DNA of 64,000 nt from Effrenium voratum. Taxonomy: Eukaryota; Sar; Dinophyceae; Suessiales; Symbiodiniaceae. Made by a program: the position numbers and the translations under genes. Shown piece by piece: positions 9,367 to 18,702 of the stretch. The stretch is from positions 1,099,146 through 1,163,145 of the forward strand of contig CAUJNA010003827.1 in the NCBI GenBank assembly GCA_963377175.1. Direction: 5' to 3'. The notes under the pieces were generated by a model. The model worked only from the letters and a program-made list of their open reading frames with translations. It was not told the DNA's origin and searched no databases. The first letter of the stretch is position 1. Each line of letters starts with the position of its first letter.

Positions 9367-11016
9367 TCACCGCTTGCGTGCTTCTTCCAGGTCCCCCCGG
9401 AGCTCTCCCTGGTGCCTCTTCATCGCCCAGAGGAGCAGGGACAGCTTGCCCTCCTCCGAGTCCAGGTCCTGCTGTGACATTGGCTGGTCCCCCCCGGGGC
9501 CAGTGGCACCCTTAAAGGGGCCGGTGCCACCAGATCGGGCATCTCCTCCAGCAGCGCCTCCTGGTGCCATGGGTTCTCTGTAGGGGACATACTTCTCCTT
9601 GATGTCTCCCACCTGAAAAATGTCCTCAGGTACTGGTCTTGCAGCTTGGCCTTGAATCGCTCCAGGTTGACCTTCCTGGCACGGGCTCCCTCATTGGCCA
9701 CCTCCTCTGACGGCAGGGCCTGCATGCCCTCCTGGAGAGGCGCCAGGATAGCCATCTCATTGTCCAGCATCTCCTCCGTGACCAACTCCTTGTGCCGCGC
9801 CTGGCCGAGGACTCCTCCGGGGTCGGTTCCCGATGCTCCCTCAATGCCTTCTGCAGCTCCTCCTTCTTCCGGATCGCCTGGTCCACCTGGGGGTGGTAGA
9901 GCTGGAAGCTCTGAGCCTCCGCCTCCTTCAGGGACCGCTGCACTTTGACCTTGATCTCCTGGCATTCCCGGACCTTCAACGCCTCGTCGTCCGCCTCCAT
10001 GGACAGGATCTCCTGCCTCCTCTGCCGTGTCCGTTTTCGGAGGAGCTCTCCCCAGGACCGTGCCGTCCACCAGGTTGCAGTCTGCCTGTGCCCGGGTACC
10101 ACCGGGGTTAGCGGCACCCAGGCTTCCCCCTTCCCGCTGCTGGATCCAGGTCGGCTTGCCCTCCACGATGAGCAGGTTGTAGGTGATGCCGTCCGCCTCA
10201 TAGGTGGCCGAGGGTGCCTGGAAGGGGACGAACTCCTTGCCTGGGCAGACCCAGCACTGCTTGGCTGCCTCTGGCCACCCCGTGCCGCATGCCTTGCACA
10301 TGAACTTGTAATCGGAATGGCCTGCATCGAGCCTGTGCATTCGCTGGGTGCCAATGCACGCCTTGTTCCTCTGGAACTGCGAGGCCCAGACCTCCTCCTG
10401 CCGGATCTGGATCTTCATCGGGACATAGGCCTCCAGGATACGAATCACCAGGTCCTCCGTGAGATTCTTCCCGACAAACTTGTGGAACAGGGAGACCGCC
10501 TCCTCCACCGTGACGTCCCTCAGCAAAGTGGCCGCCGATGCCGGAAGGACCGGGAAGAGGTCTGGGAGGTCCACCAGCTTGAAGTAACCGGGTCGGCCCT
10601 CAACCGGCACCAAGGAGACCGGTTTGTTCACATGAGCCGTGGTCTTCTGGGAAGCCGCCACGAAACCCCTCAGCCTCTTCGTGGGTGGTGTCTGTGCCTC
10701 CTCCGGTGGAGTGGACCGCTCCGTGACGTCCGCATCTTCCATGTCCTTGTCCTCCTCCTCGGCGGGGCCAGGGGCACCCATGTGTGGCAAACGCCACACG
10801 GAGCCGCTCCAGCGCACTGGAGAGGTCCTTCATCACGTCGGTAGCCGAAGCCGACGGGGGGGCCTCGGGCTCGTCCAAAACCAGGCCGGCCGCCACTGCC
10901 GCCTCGCGTGTGCGAATTTCCTGGGCCTCCTGGCTGGCCATTTCAACCTCCTCCACGGTGAGCGTCTGGTCCTCAATCAGCTCAAAGGAGGTGGCCGAGG
11001 TTGCCGAGGAAGCCAT
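9367..11016 (-). pseudogene. Gag-like protein 1 with zinc ribbon, frame-disrupted
   Basis: First protein of the recombinase cassette. It starts MASSATSATSFEL at 11016, 41 bases inside leader copy B. The sensible reading changes frame near 10790, 10065, 9790 and 9615. The longest piece is 9420-10817. In it a possible folded block (VTVEEAVSLFHKFVGKNL) precedes a CxxC..CxxC zinc ribbon (CKACGTGW, then QCWVC), near 10300-10230. Then comes a charged, probably coiled-coil region (VRECQEIKVKVQRSLKEAEA, about 9970-9900) and a C-terminal helix-rich end (LLLWAMKRHQGELRGDLEEA). Position and zinc ribbon suggest an RNA-binding structural protein. No capsid fold recognised. Frame changes may be decay or base-calling errors. 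Confidence 0.45.
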
Positions 11017-11057
11017 TGCTTGATCGGGGTTAGTTCGAAAGTGTCCAAACTCAATTT

Positions 11058-11179
11058 TTTTTCACACAAATTGGGTTCTAGGAACCCAGGGCAAAGCTTG
11101 AGCCAAAATGGCACATGCCATTATGGTCAAGCATTTCAAACACAGTTCATGTTTCCACATGCGTTTCAACATTAACAAA
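11058..11179 (-). repeat. 122-bp leader repeat, copy B (5' of recombinase cassette)
   Basis: Perfect copy of 6001-6122. It lies 41 bases upstream of the gag-like 1 start and its outer end touches the CATA microsatellite directly (ATTAACAAA, then ACATTACATT). Identity over 122 bases while the genes between carry many indels is a mismatch in apparent age. Confidence 0.9.
11096..11132 (-). promoter_or_regulatory. Spliced-leader-like stretch in an imperfect palindrome, copy B
   Basis: Same 37 bases as 6039-6075. The 16-base leader match is at 11097-11112 on the minus strand, 80 bases before the gag-like 1 start. Confidence 0.65.
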
Positions 11180-11180
11180 A

Positions 11181-11315
11181 CATTACATTACATACATACA
11201 TACATACATTACATACATACATACATACATTACATACATACATACATACATACATAGATACATACATACATACATACATACATTACATACATACATTACA
11301 TTACATTACATTACA

Positions 11316-11346
<31 letters not shown>

Positions 11347-11400
11347 CATACATACATACATACATACATACATACATACATACATACATACATACATACA

Positions 11401-11431
<31 letters not shown>

Positions 11432-11470
11432 CATACATACATACATACATACATACATTACATACATACA

Positions 11471-11501
<31 letters not shown>

Positions 11502-11663
11502 CATACATACATACATACATACATACATACATACATACATACATACATACATACATACATACATACATACATACATACATACATACATACATACATACAT
11601 ACATACATACATACATACATACATACATACATACATACATACATACATACATACATACATACA

Positions 11664-11694
<31 letters not shown>

Positions 11695-12003
11695 CATACA
11701 TACATACATACATACATACATACATACATACATACATACATACATACATACATACATACATACATACATACATACATACATACATACATACATACATACA
11801 TACATACATACATACATACATACATACATACATACATACATACATACATACATACATACATACATACATACATACATACATACATACATACATACATACA
11901 TACATACATACATACATACATACATTACATTACATACATACATACATACATTACATTACATTACATTACATTACATACATTACATTACATTACATTACAT
12001 ACA

Positions 12004-12034
<31 letters not shown>

Positions 12035-12268
12035 CATACATACATACATACATACATACATACATACATACATACATACATACATACATACATACATACA
12101 TACATACATACATACATACATACATACATACATACATACATACATACATACATACATACATACATACATACATACATACATACATACATACATACATACA
12201 TACATACATACATACATACATACATACATACATACATACATACATACATACATACATACATACATACA

Positions 12269-12299
<31 letters not shown>

Positions 12300-12593
12300 C
12301 ATACATACATACATACATACATACATACATACATACATACATACATACATACATACATACATACATACATACATACATACATACATACATACATACATAC
12401 ATACATACATACATACATACATACATACATACATACATACATACATACATACATACATACATACATACATACATACATACATACATACATACATACATAC
12501 ATACATACATACATACATACATACATACATACATACATACATACATACATACATACATACATACATACATACATACATACATACATACATACA

Positions 12594-12624
<31 letters not shown>

Positions 12625-12774
12625 CATACATACATACATACATACATACATACATACATACATACATACATACATACATACATACATACATACATACATA
12701 CATACATACATACATACATACATACATACATACATACATACATACATACATACATACATACATACATACATTAC

Positions 12775-12805
<31 letters not shown>

Positions 12806-12836
12806 CATACATGCATGCATGCGTACATACATACAT
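11181..12836 (+). repeat. CATA tetranucleotide microsatellite with CATTA interruptions
   Basis: About 1.65 kb of CATA repeats. Five-base CATTA units break the phase at clusters (11180-11320, 11400, 11455-11470, 11664, 11920-12010, 12268, 12592, 12770). It ends in variants CATG and CGTA at 12810-12830. Long open frames here (Tyr-Ile-His-Thr or Met-Tyr-Val-Cys repeats) are products of the repeat and not genes. Confidence 0.97.
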
Positions 12837-13190
12837 ACATACGCACACACTCACAAAAACACAAACAATCAAACAATCAATCAACCAATCAAACAAACAA
12901 GCAAACAAGCAAGCACGCAAGCCAGGAAGCAGTAAACAACACACACACATGGAGCTAACGAACAATCAAACAAACACACACACACAAACATGCAATCAAT
13001 CAGTCAATCAATCAATCAATCAATCAAACAAACAAACAGACAACCAAACAAACAAACAAACAAACCAACAAGCAAGCACGCACGCACGCACGCACGCAAG
13101 CAAGCCACAAACACCCACACACACAGAGCTAACAAATACACCTTAACATACAAATACAGACATCTGCACAGACACACACACACATTAAAG
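12837..13190 (+). repeat. Mosaic tetranucleotide array (CAAT, CAAA, CAAG, CACG)
   Basis: Continues from the CATA array. Blocks of CAAT, CAAA, CAAG, CACG and CACA follow one another, mostly keeping CA in register; the plus strand is poor in T and G. Confidence 0.85.
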
Positions 13191-13317
13191 TCGCGCTAGC
13201 CGAGCGTCCCTTCTGTGCCTTCAGAGGTCGTCCCGGACTCGCCAGATTCAGATGATGCTCGTCGTCCTCTAGCTTGAGACTGATGTAGGACGCCAATTGA
13301 TTCACGAAGTCGTCCAT
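13129..13317 (-). CDS. Possible exon or 5' gene fragment
   Basis: From an ATG at 13317, 44 residues read like protein (MDDFVNQLASYISLKLEDDE, then a basic patch PLKAQKGRSASATL) before running into the CA-rich array at 13188, where the frame becomes Cys/Val repeats. Not recognised. It may be an exon whose donor lies before the array, or chance. Confidence 0.2.
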   Translation of the reverse strand: MDDFVNQLASYISLKLEDDEHHLNLASPGRPLKAQKGRSASATLMCVCVCADVCICMLRCIC

Positions 13318-15010
13318 CTCCTGTGCTCACAGGGTATTTTCCAGGTGGGTCATAACCCAACCAGTGTCAGGAAATAATCCCTTTTTATGGGTGTGAAGGG
13401 AGCGACGCACTAGATTCAACATGTTGATTTAATTATTCAACCTCATACCAGCACCACGCGTTCCATCAGTTCCACCAAACATGTAGCAACAGCTTCTGCA
13501 AACTGGTCGTGGGTGCTTACCACGCACAAGAATTAGCTCCCGTTGGCAGGACCGCTGGCATGTCATTTCTTAGAGGTGTCATCGCAGAGAGATTGTTCCG
13601 AGAAATGTCATGGAAAGATTGCTCACAGAGATTGCCCTGCCTGTGCTCGGGGAGATTGCTCAAAGAGACTGCTTCGAGAGCTTGCATATGCCACTTCGAG
13701 TAAACTGTTCACCAGTGCTTCTCTTGGTGGTGCTTTGCGCAACCCTTGCTGTGGATCGTGAATTTGTAAAAAAAAAAAAACAGCACATTTTGAGGCGTAT
13801 CCACTCAAAATACCAGGCAAAAGAGCTTGATGCAAGAAGGAGGCTGTCCTGATCAGACAAGGCTCACCAAAATAATAAGGAAGCATGAAGAACTCGACCT
13901 GCTGATGTTGCCCTCCAAAAACTATCTTTGATTTTGGGCCGAAGATAGTGCAAACAATGTAACATGAACTCACAAGCAACCCCAGACGTCCACCGACCAT
14001 CCCACTGACCCGCTCACTGACCGACCTTGAACTCACCCGACATAGGCCATCATCCGTAACCACCCTCAAAAAAACATCCGCACCCTGCACACGTGAAAAT
14101 CACGGTCCTTGAGACGACTGGTTGCTCCAGCAATGGAGGATTCCTCTCCAAAAAGCTATATACCCTCCACCCAAAATAGATCCCACCAGCCCAGCCGTCC
14201 TTTGAACCCCACCTCCTTGTCGCCTCTTTCGCCGTTTGCTCTTTTTTGTTTGTTCGCCTCAGGAATCCTCGGATCCGCGGTCTGCGCGCTCGTCTCGCGC
14301 GCGTCTCCTGCACGGTGTATCTGGTGAGCCCCAGGGCCTCCACGGACTCCTGCAGCGCTCGGCCCGTGATCAGCGCGCGGCTGCTGACCTTCATGAAGCC
14401 TCGGCAGCACGTCGCGCGAGACATGCGCGGGGCGACGCGTTGCGAGGCGGTTCGGCCAGGGCGAGCTGAGCTCTGAACAGGGGCATGTTCAACTGCTCAC
14501 ACCGGTTTTGGGGGTGGTGTGGTTTGGGGGGGGCTGAGGGCGGTGGTGTGTGGTTGGGCTTGTGTTCTACCTTGTTTTTGGGGGACTCGGAGGTGACATT
14601 TCATCTCTCCCAATGGCACATGGGGGGGATGGAGCGATCTCCACACCTGCGATTCACGGCGGGCTGGGTAGACGCGGTCTTTGCGGCCGCAAACGGCGAC
14701 TCCTCATCTCCGTCTCAAACAAAAAGGCCCCGCCCACGGGGACGGCCAACTTTCCTTTGCAGTCGGTTGGTAACAATGGAGAGGCCCCAAAGAGAACCCC
14801 TAAAGGAACTTCAGCCCTATGCCGGCCTGTTGATATTTCTCATCCAGATTTTGGGGATGCTTCCCCAGAGCTCCAATGGGTTGGAAATGAAGCGGCGCCC
14901 TTTGGGTGTTTTTTTGATCTTAAGGTGAGCACAAAGAACATGCCCGACTACAAGTCTAAGCTTTCTTGAGTTGAAGCCTTCCGGCAAAAGATCTGAAGCT
15001 CACCCCACCA
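13318..15010. other. No recognised gene; one GC-rich island
   Basis: Nothing recognisable except a GC-rich island at 14255-14475. Its minus strand reads VSSRALITGRALQESVEALG and continues with an Arg-rich stretch, plausible as an exon but not identified. Elsewhere only short unsupported ORFs, an A12 run at 13769 and a G-rich stretch at 14510-14560. Confidence 0.4.
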
Positions 15011-15117
15011 AATGGCTGTGGGTCAAAAATAGGTACCCAAAATGGCACCCTGGGAAATGGAAACCATGACTAAAAATTGTGGTCCCCTGGTGGTTTAATT
15101 TTGACCCATACCCAAAT
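15011..15117. mobile_element. TIR2 element, copy a
   Basis: Ends ATGGCTGTGGGTCAAAA and TTTTGACCCATACCCA are imperfect inverted repeats. A deletion derivative of the same sequence is at 42961-43016. Non-autonomous, MITE-like. Confidence 0.65.
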
Positions 15118-16220
15118 CAGACCAGGCGTGCTCAGTCTACAAAACTGGGGTAAGGATACATTGCGACTTAAAGTGAAGCAAACAATAAAATGTACATTCA
15201 CCTCACCAAATCAGACCGCCAGGTGAGCGAAGTGATCACGTCCTTTCAGGTGATCCGACTAGAAGGAAAAGGCAACCTGCTCCCCTACAAAACATGCAAC
15301 CCAAATTAAGAGGGCAGCCGTAAAGGAGATTCCTCCACGGTTCAATCTGCCGAGTAAGAACATTTGAAGGTCTGAATCCATCATTTGGAGAGGTCCCTCA
15401 TTGCAAATCCAAAATGCTGAGCCTGGCGGATTGATGGAGGAAAGCAACCACGGGCTCGTTGCCCGGAAGGTGTCCAATCAAATCCTAGGCCAATGAGTGG
15501 TTGGGCACTTCTGATTTCTTGGATGTTCTCCAGGACCGCTCAGTGTTGATTTCGAATCTCAGGCAAGAATGGGTGGGGCTAAAGTAATAAAGTGGCAAGA
15601 GTTATATAGGATCTTTGGATCCGTGGAGTTTCTGTCATGTAGGTGCCATCGCTGTGATTTGCAATTCCCTTGGTTGCCCTGAGCAAACCAGGAGCGCGTT
15701 GGCGTTGAAAGGGGAAAGCGCCGCAGTTGAGCGGGGATCATTCGCTTGCAGGGTGGCCACCTTCAAAGAGTCAGGCGCTAGACTAGAGCGTGGGGATAAC
15801 CATTGTGTTTGATTAAATAACGTGAAGAAAAAACAGAAGACTTATTGCTACAATTATCAGCTGGTTGCCCAACGTGCAACGCCAGCACAGCTTAGCACAG
15901 GCCTCGAAATGGGCTTGAGACGACATCCTGCTGAAAACGAATCCGCTGAACCCTCCGGCTTCGCCCGAGGAGCCCAAGCGCAGACGCAAGCGCTCGATCA
16001 CCGCCTTCGCATCCTGAGGAGGGTCCCATGGCCCGGTTCGGTTCCTTTTTCGCTTGCGCAAGCCAAACAAGGCGCCCTCGACAACGGAGTTTTGGGTTTA
16101 GGGTTTACCCAAGGGAACAACGAGACATTTTTAGAAGCCAGCAAAAGGAGGCGTAAACACTGCGATACGCTTGACACTCACATGAACATGGCACAACAAT
16201 TTGTTTTGTCCTTTTCACAA
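15118..16220. other. No recognised gene
   Basis: Only short ORFs. A moderately GC-rich stretch (15895-16075) reads GPWDPPQDAKAVIERLRLRL on the minus strand, possibly coding, unidentified. Confidence 0.35.
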
Positions 16221-16334
16221 CTAGGTCCTCCAGTAGAGAGGTTAGAATAAGGGTACCCTTTTTTCGGTAGTCTATTTTTGCAGGGGAACCCTCCCCCAAA
16301 AAGGGGTGAGAAAGGGCACTACTGGGGGACCTAG
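16221..16334 (+). mobile_element. GTCCTCCAG TIR element, copy 1
   Basis: 114 bp. Left end CTAGGTCCTCCAGTAG and right end CTACTGGGGGACCTAG are 16-bp inverted repeats with one mismatch. The centre holds AGAATAAGGGTACCC and GGGGAACCCTCCCCCAAAAA. Between the flanking AG dinucleotides the element begins GT and ends AG, as an intron would. No coding capacity. Confidence 0.85.
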
Positions 16335-18330
16335 ACAATAACCAGACAGCCACCTTTGTTGGGGCCAGCCTCTTTTGCTCCTGCGCAACGTTGCTTTGCG
16401 GAATGCCCAACCCCCCCAGCCTGGCTCAGGGAGAAAATGACACCCAACCCAGCTTTTTGTAAGAGACTCCCAAGCTGCCCTCTTTCCAACAAGCACGGAA
16501 GTGGACACGCATGGTTTGGGGAGACTACCATCCTCTTCTTCAATTCGTTGCTAAACATCCAGAGTTGCAGCCAGAAGGCTTCGTACGACAAGGGTCCTCG
16601 CGCTTGCTGGTCATGATAAGCCAAGTGACATGGAAGTAGAGGTGTTGGGAAAAAAATAAAAATAAAATAAAAGAGAAGAAGAACAAAACATGGTGCTGTC
16701 TCTCGATCAAGACCACAGCCATTTTTTGCAGCTCAGTCCCCATTGGAATGGTGTGATTCTAAATCAAATGGATTCTAACACATGGCTCTAGGATGCTTCC
16801 CACATCACTGTCGTGTCATGAAAGCTCCAATCTGTCGGTCAAAACACTCTTTCGCAGATCCCTGAATCAGTTTGATTGATTGTGGTTGGCCAATAAAATA
16901 GCAGTATCAGCTTTGATAGGCTCAGACCACCAAACTCACTTCTTAGATTATTGACTGAATTACCCAACCAAAACGCGGGTTCAGACCCCAAAAGGTGACT
17001 AAAGTCCAGAAACTCAGGGAGTGAGATCACAAGTCCACCCTGAAAGGTAGGTTCACCGGGTTGAAAAGAAGCTCGTGGGGGTATCGTTCTTTTTTCCTCA
17101 GTATCGGTTTACAATCGGGTTTGCCCTGCAAAACAAATGTTAGGGGACGGCCCCTTACAGAACCGGGAAAAAAAAGAAGCGCGGGGTTGTTTTTTCAGCC
17201 TACCTTGGTTGCCCTTTGGAAACTCAACGGTGCAGGGCTGCTGTCCCTTCCGGCGTTCCAGTCGAAGACTCGTGGACAGACACGCCGAAGGGGTTCTGCT
17301 TCGCCTCGTAGCTCCGCAAGCTGCCCTGGGCGCGCGCCGTCGCGCCGTAGGACAGCCAAAGCCAGCGCCACGAGCCGTCGATTTAGGCCCCGGGTGAGGT
17401 TGTCAAAAGGAAACCGAAGGGAAACACTGGTTGTTGCGAATCCCCTATGTATTACAATGACCTACATACTTAGAATAGGATTTTTGGGTTAGATCGAAAC
17501 CGAATTCAGATGCTGCGCGAACTTCTTCAGCCTCTGACATTCCATCTGACTCTCTTGTTGGCGTCGATGCGTGTCGCTAGCCCCATGTCTTGTTGTGCTT
17601 GGGACCTTCATGCTGGCCCCAAAGCCAGTTTGTCACGTCTCCGAAAGATCTAGACATAAACGGATTCTTGGGGACCCTTTGGTAGACGTCATGTGCAGGG
17701 AATATTGTGTGCACAACAAACATGTTTGAGGTCAAATTCACAACCAAGTCTCGCTGACCCAGTCAAACATGAACCAACTGTGTGCGTAAATGACCCCTGG
17801 AAAGGACCTCCTCGCACAACTGCTTCATCAGTGCCCTTTCTCACTCACATTCGATGATGGACCTTGAGACCACCGTCTATTGCAACAGCCAACACATCTC
17901 GTCTTGGTTGTGGGTAAAGCCATTGCATTAAAGATAGTACTACTGCTGCTGCTGCTGCTGCTACTACTATGGTAGTCAAAAGAGGGCTCTATGCAAGATT
18001 CGCTTGCATTGCACTTTCAGCTGTAAATTGTACATAGCATGGTAATAACCTTCAATAACCCTTTCGCCCAAGTGAAAGTGTAACTAGGTATGGTACCCAA
18101 ACAGCCTATGGCTCAGCGCTTGAAATCAATATTGGACACAAAAAAAGACCCTGCCAGGTGAAGCAGCGGGCCAAAAAGACTCACCCTGCCAGGTGAACCG
18201 GTGACCACCGCGTCATGGTGTTTTCCCAAAGCGGGCCAACATGAGGACTCCTTGCCTTGGGAAGAGTCCCGGAAGGCACTGAAACTGGATATTTGCTTTT
18301 TTGGGGGGGTCGAAACCGATCATAGTTTTA
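16335..18330. other. No recognised gene; one GC-rich island, short CTG run
   Basis: An island at 17270-17400 reads SYGATARAQGSLRSYEAKQN on the minus strand, possibly an exon. A six-unit CTG run is at 17942-17961. Otherwise nothing recognisable. Confidence 0.35.
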
Positions 18331-18420
18331 TTAGGTCCTCCAGATTTGAGAGGTTTGAATAAGGGCACCAACCTTTTTCAGGACGTCTATTTAGAGAAAG
18401 GGCACTACTGGGGGACCTAG
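18331..18420 (+). mobile_element. GTCCTCCAG TIR element, copy 2 (internal deletion)
   Basis: 90 bp. Both ends match the family (TAGGTCCTCCAGATTTGAGA; CTACTGGGGGACCTAG) but the GGGGAACCCTCCCCC core is missing. Confidence 0.85.
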
Positions 18421-18589
18421 TTAACTTGGCACCCGTGTGGCCTAGCAATGCCTTGCCGCGCTGTGTGTTGCCAACAGCTTGCCACGCGCGCTTTGCAACG
18501 GAACTTGGAGAAGTCGCTGTGTGCCATGAGCACCGCCCCAAAGCTTTTACCCCTCACCCCCCTTGGATGGAAGCGGTCGGGAGATACTG

Positions 18590-18702
18590 ATATGGCTGTG
18601 GGTCAAAACCAATGGCACCATTTTGGGGCAGGTGCACCACCCATTTTAGTCTATTTTAGTGGGGACTGGGATGTTCACTGGGGATTTGACCCATGGCCAT
18701 AT
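18590..18702. mobile_element. TIR2 element, copy b
   Basis: 113 bp with near-perfect inverted ends ATATGGCTGTGGGTCAAA and TTTGACCCATGGCCATAT. The interior matches copy c (24164-24292) in reverse orientation. Confidence 0.8.

Larger units (their letters stand above)
2291..10779 (-). repeat. Dispersed 18-base GC-rich motif of the retroelement, nine copies
   Basis: Plus-strand consensus CCGGGGCCNNTGGCACCC occurs at 2291-2307, 4498-4515, 4649-4666, 6406-6422, 7565-7582, 8528-8545, 9494-9511, 10102-10119 and 10763-10779, always in one orientation. On the minus strand most copies read GA-x-GPG (x = T, S, P, F, I), others lie in another frame or after a stop. They fall at or near protein boundaries: inside gag-like 1 twice, its end, the end of the unknown ORF, before the YR core, after the YR, after gag-like 2, before the methyltransferase-like domain, and before the RT. 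I saw no copy outside the element. Confidence 0.6.
1..11179 (-). mobile_element. DIRS-like tyrosine-recombinase retroelement, two cassettes, 3' side cut by window edge
   Basis: All recognisable proteins here read on the minus strand. In transcription order they are leader, gag-like 1, unknown ORF, tyrosine recombinase, an identical leader, gag-like 2, methyltransferase-like, unknown segment, reverse transcriptase and RNase H. A recombinase instead of a DDE integrase, a DIRS-type RT and the absence of LTRs point to the DIRS/Ngaro/PAT order. Known elements of that order are single units running gag, RT-RH(-MT), YR. Here the YR stands in its own cassette upstream of the RT cassette. The right border abuts a CATA microsatellite; the left border lies outside the window. 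It may be one bipartite element, two tandem elements or a permuted tandem copy; the sequence alone cannot decide. Many single-base frame changes suggest the copy is not intact. Confidence 0.75.

Noticed and set aside
8365..9477. 370-codon plus-strand ORF opposite the unknown ORF
   Set aside because: Arg/His-rich antisense reading of GC-rich coding DNA; the minus strand fits the cassette order.
11115..12935. 606-codon plus-strand ORF of Tyr-Ile-His-Thr repeats and matching minus-strand Met-Tyr-Val-Cys ORFs
   Set aside because: Products of the CATA microsatellite; no unique sequence is included apart from the ends.
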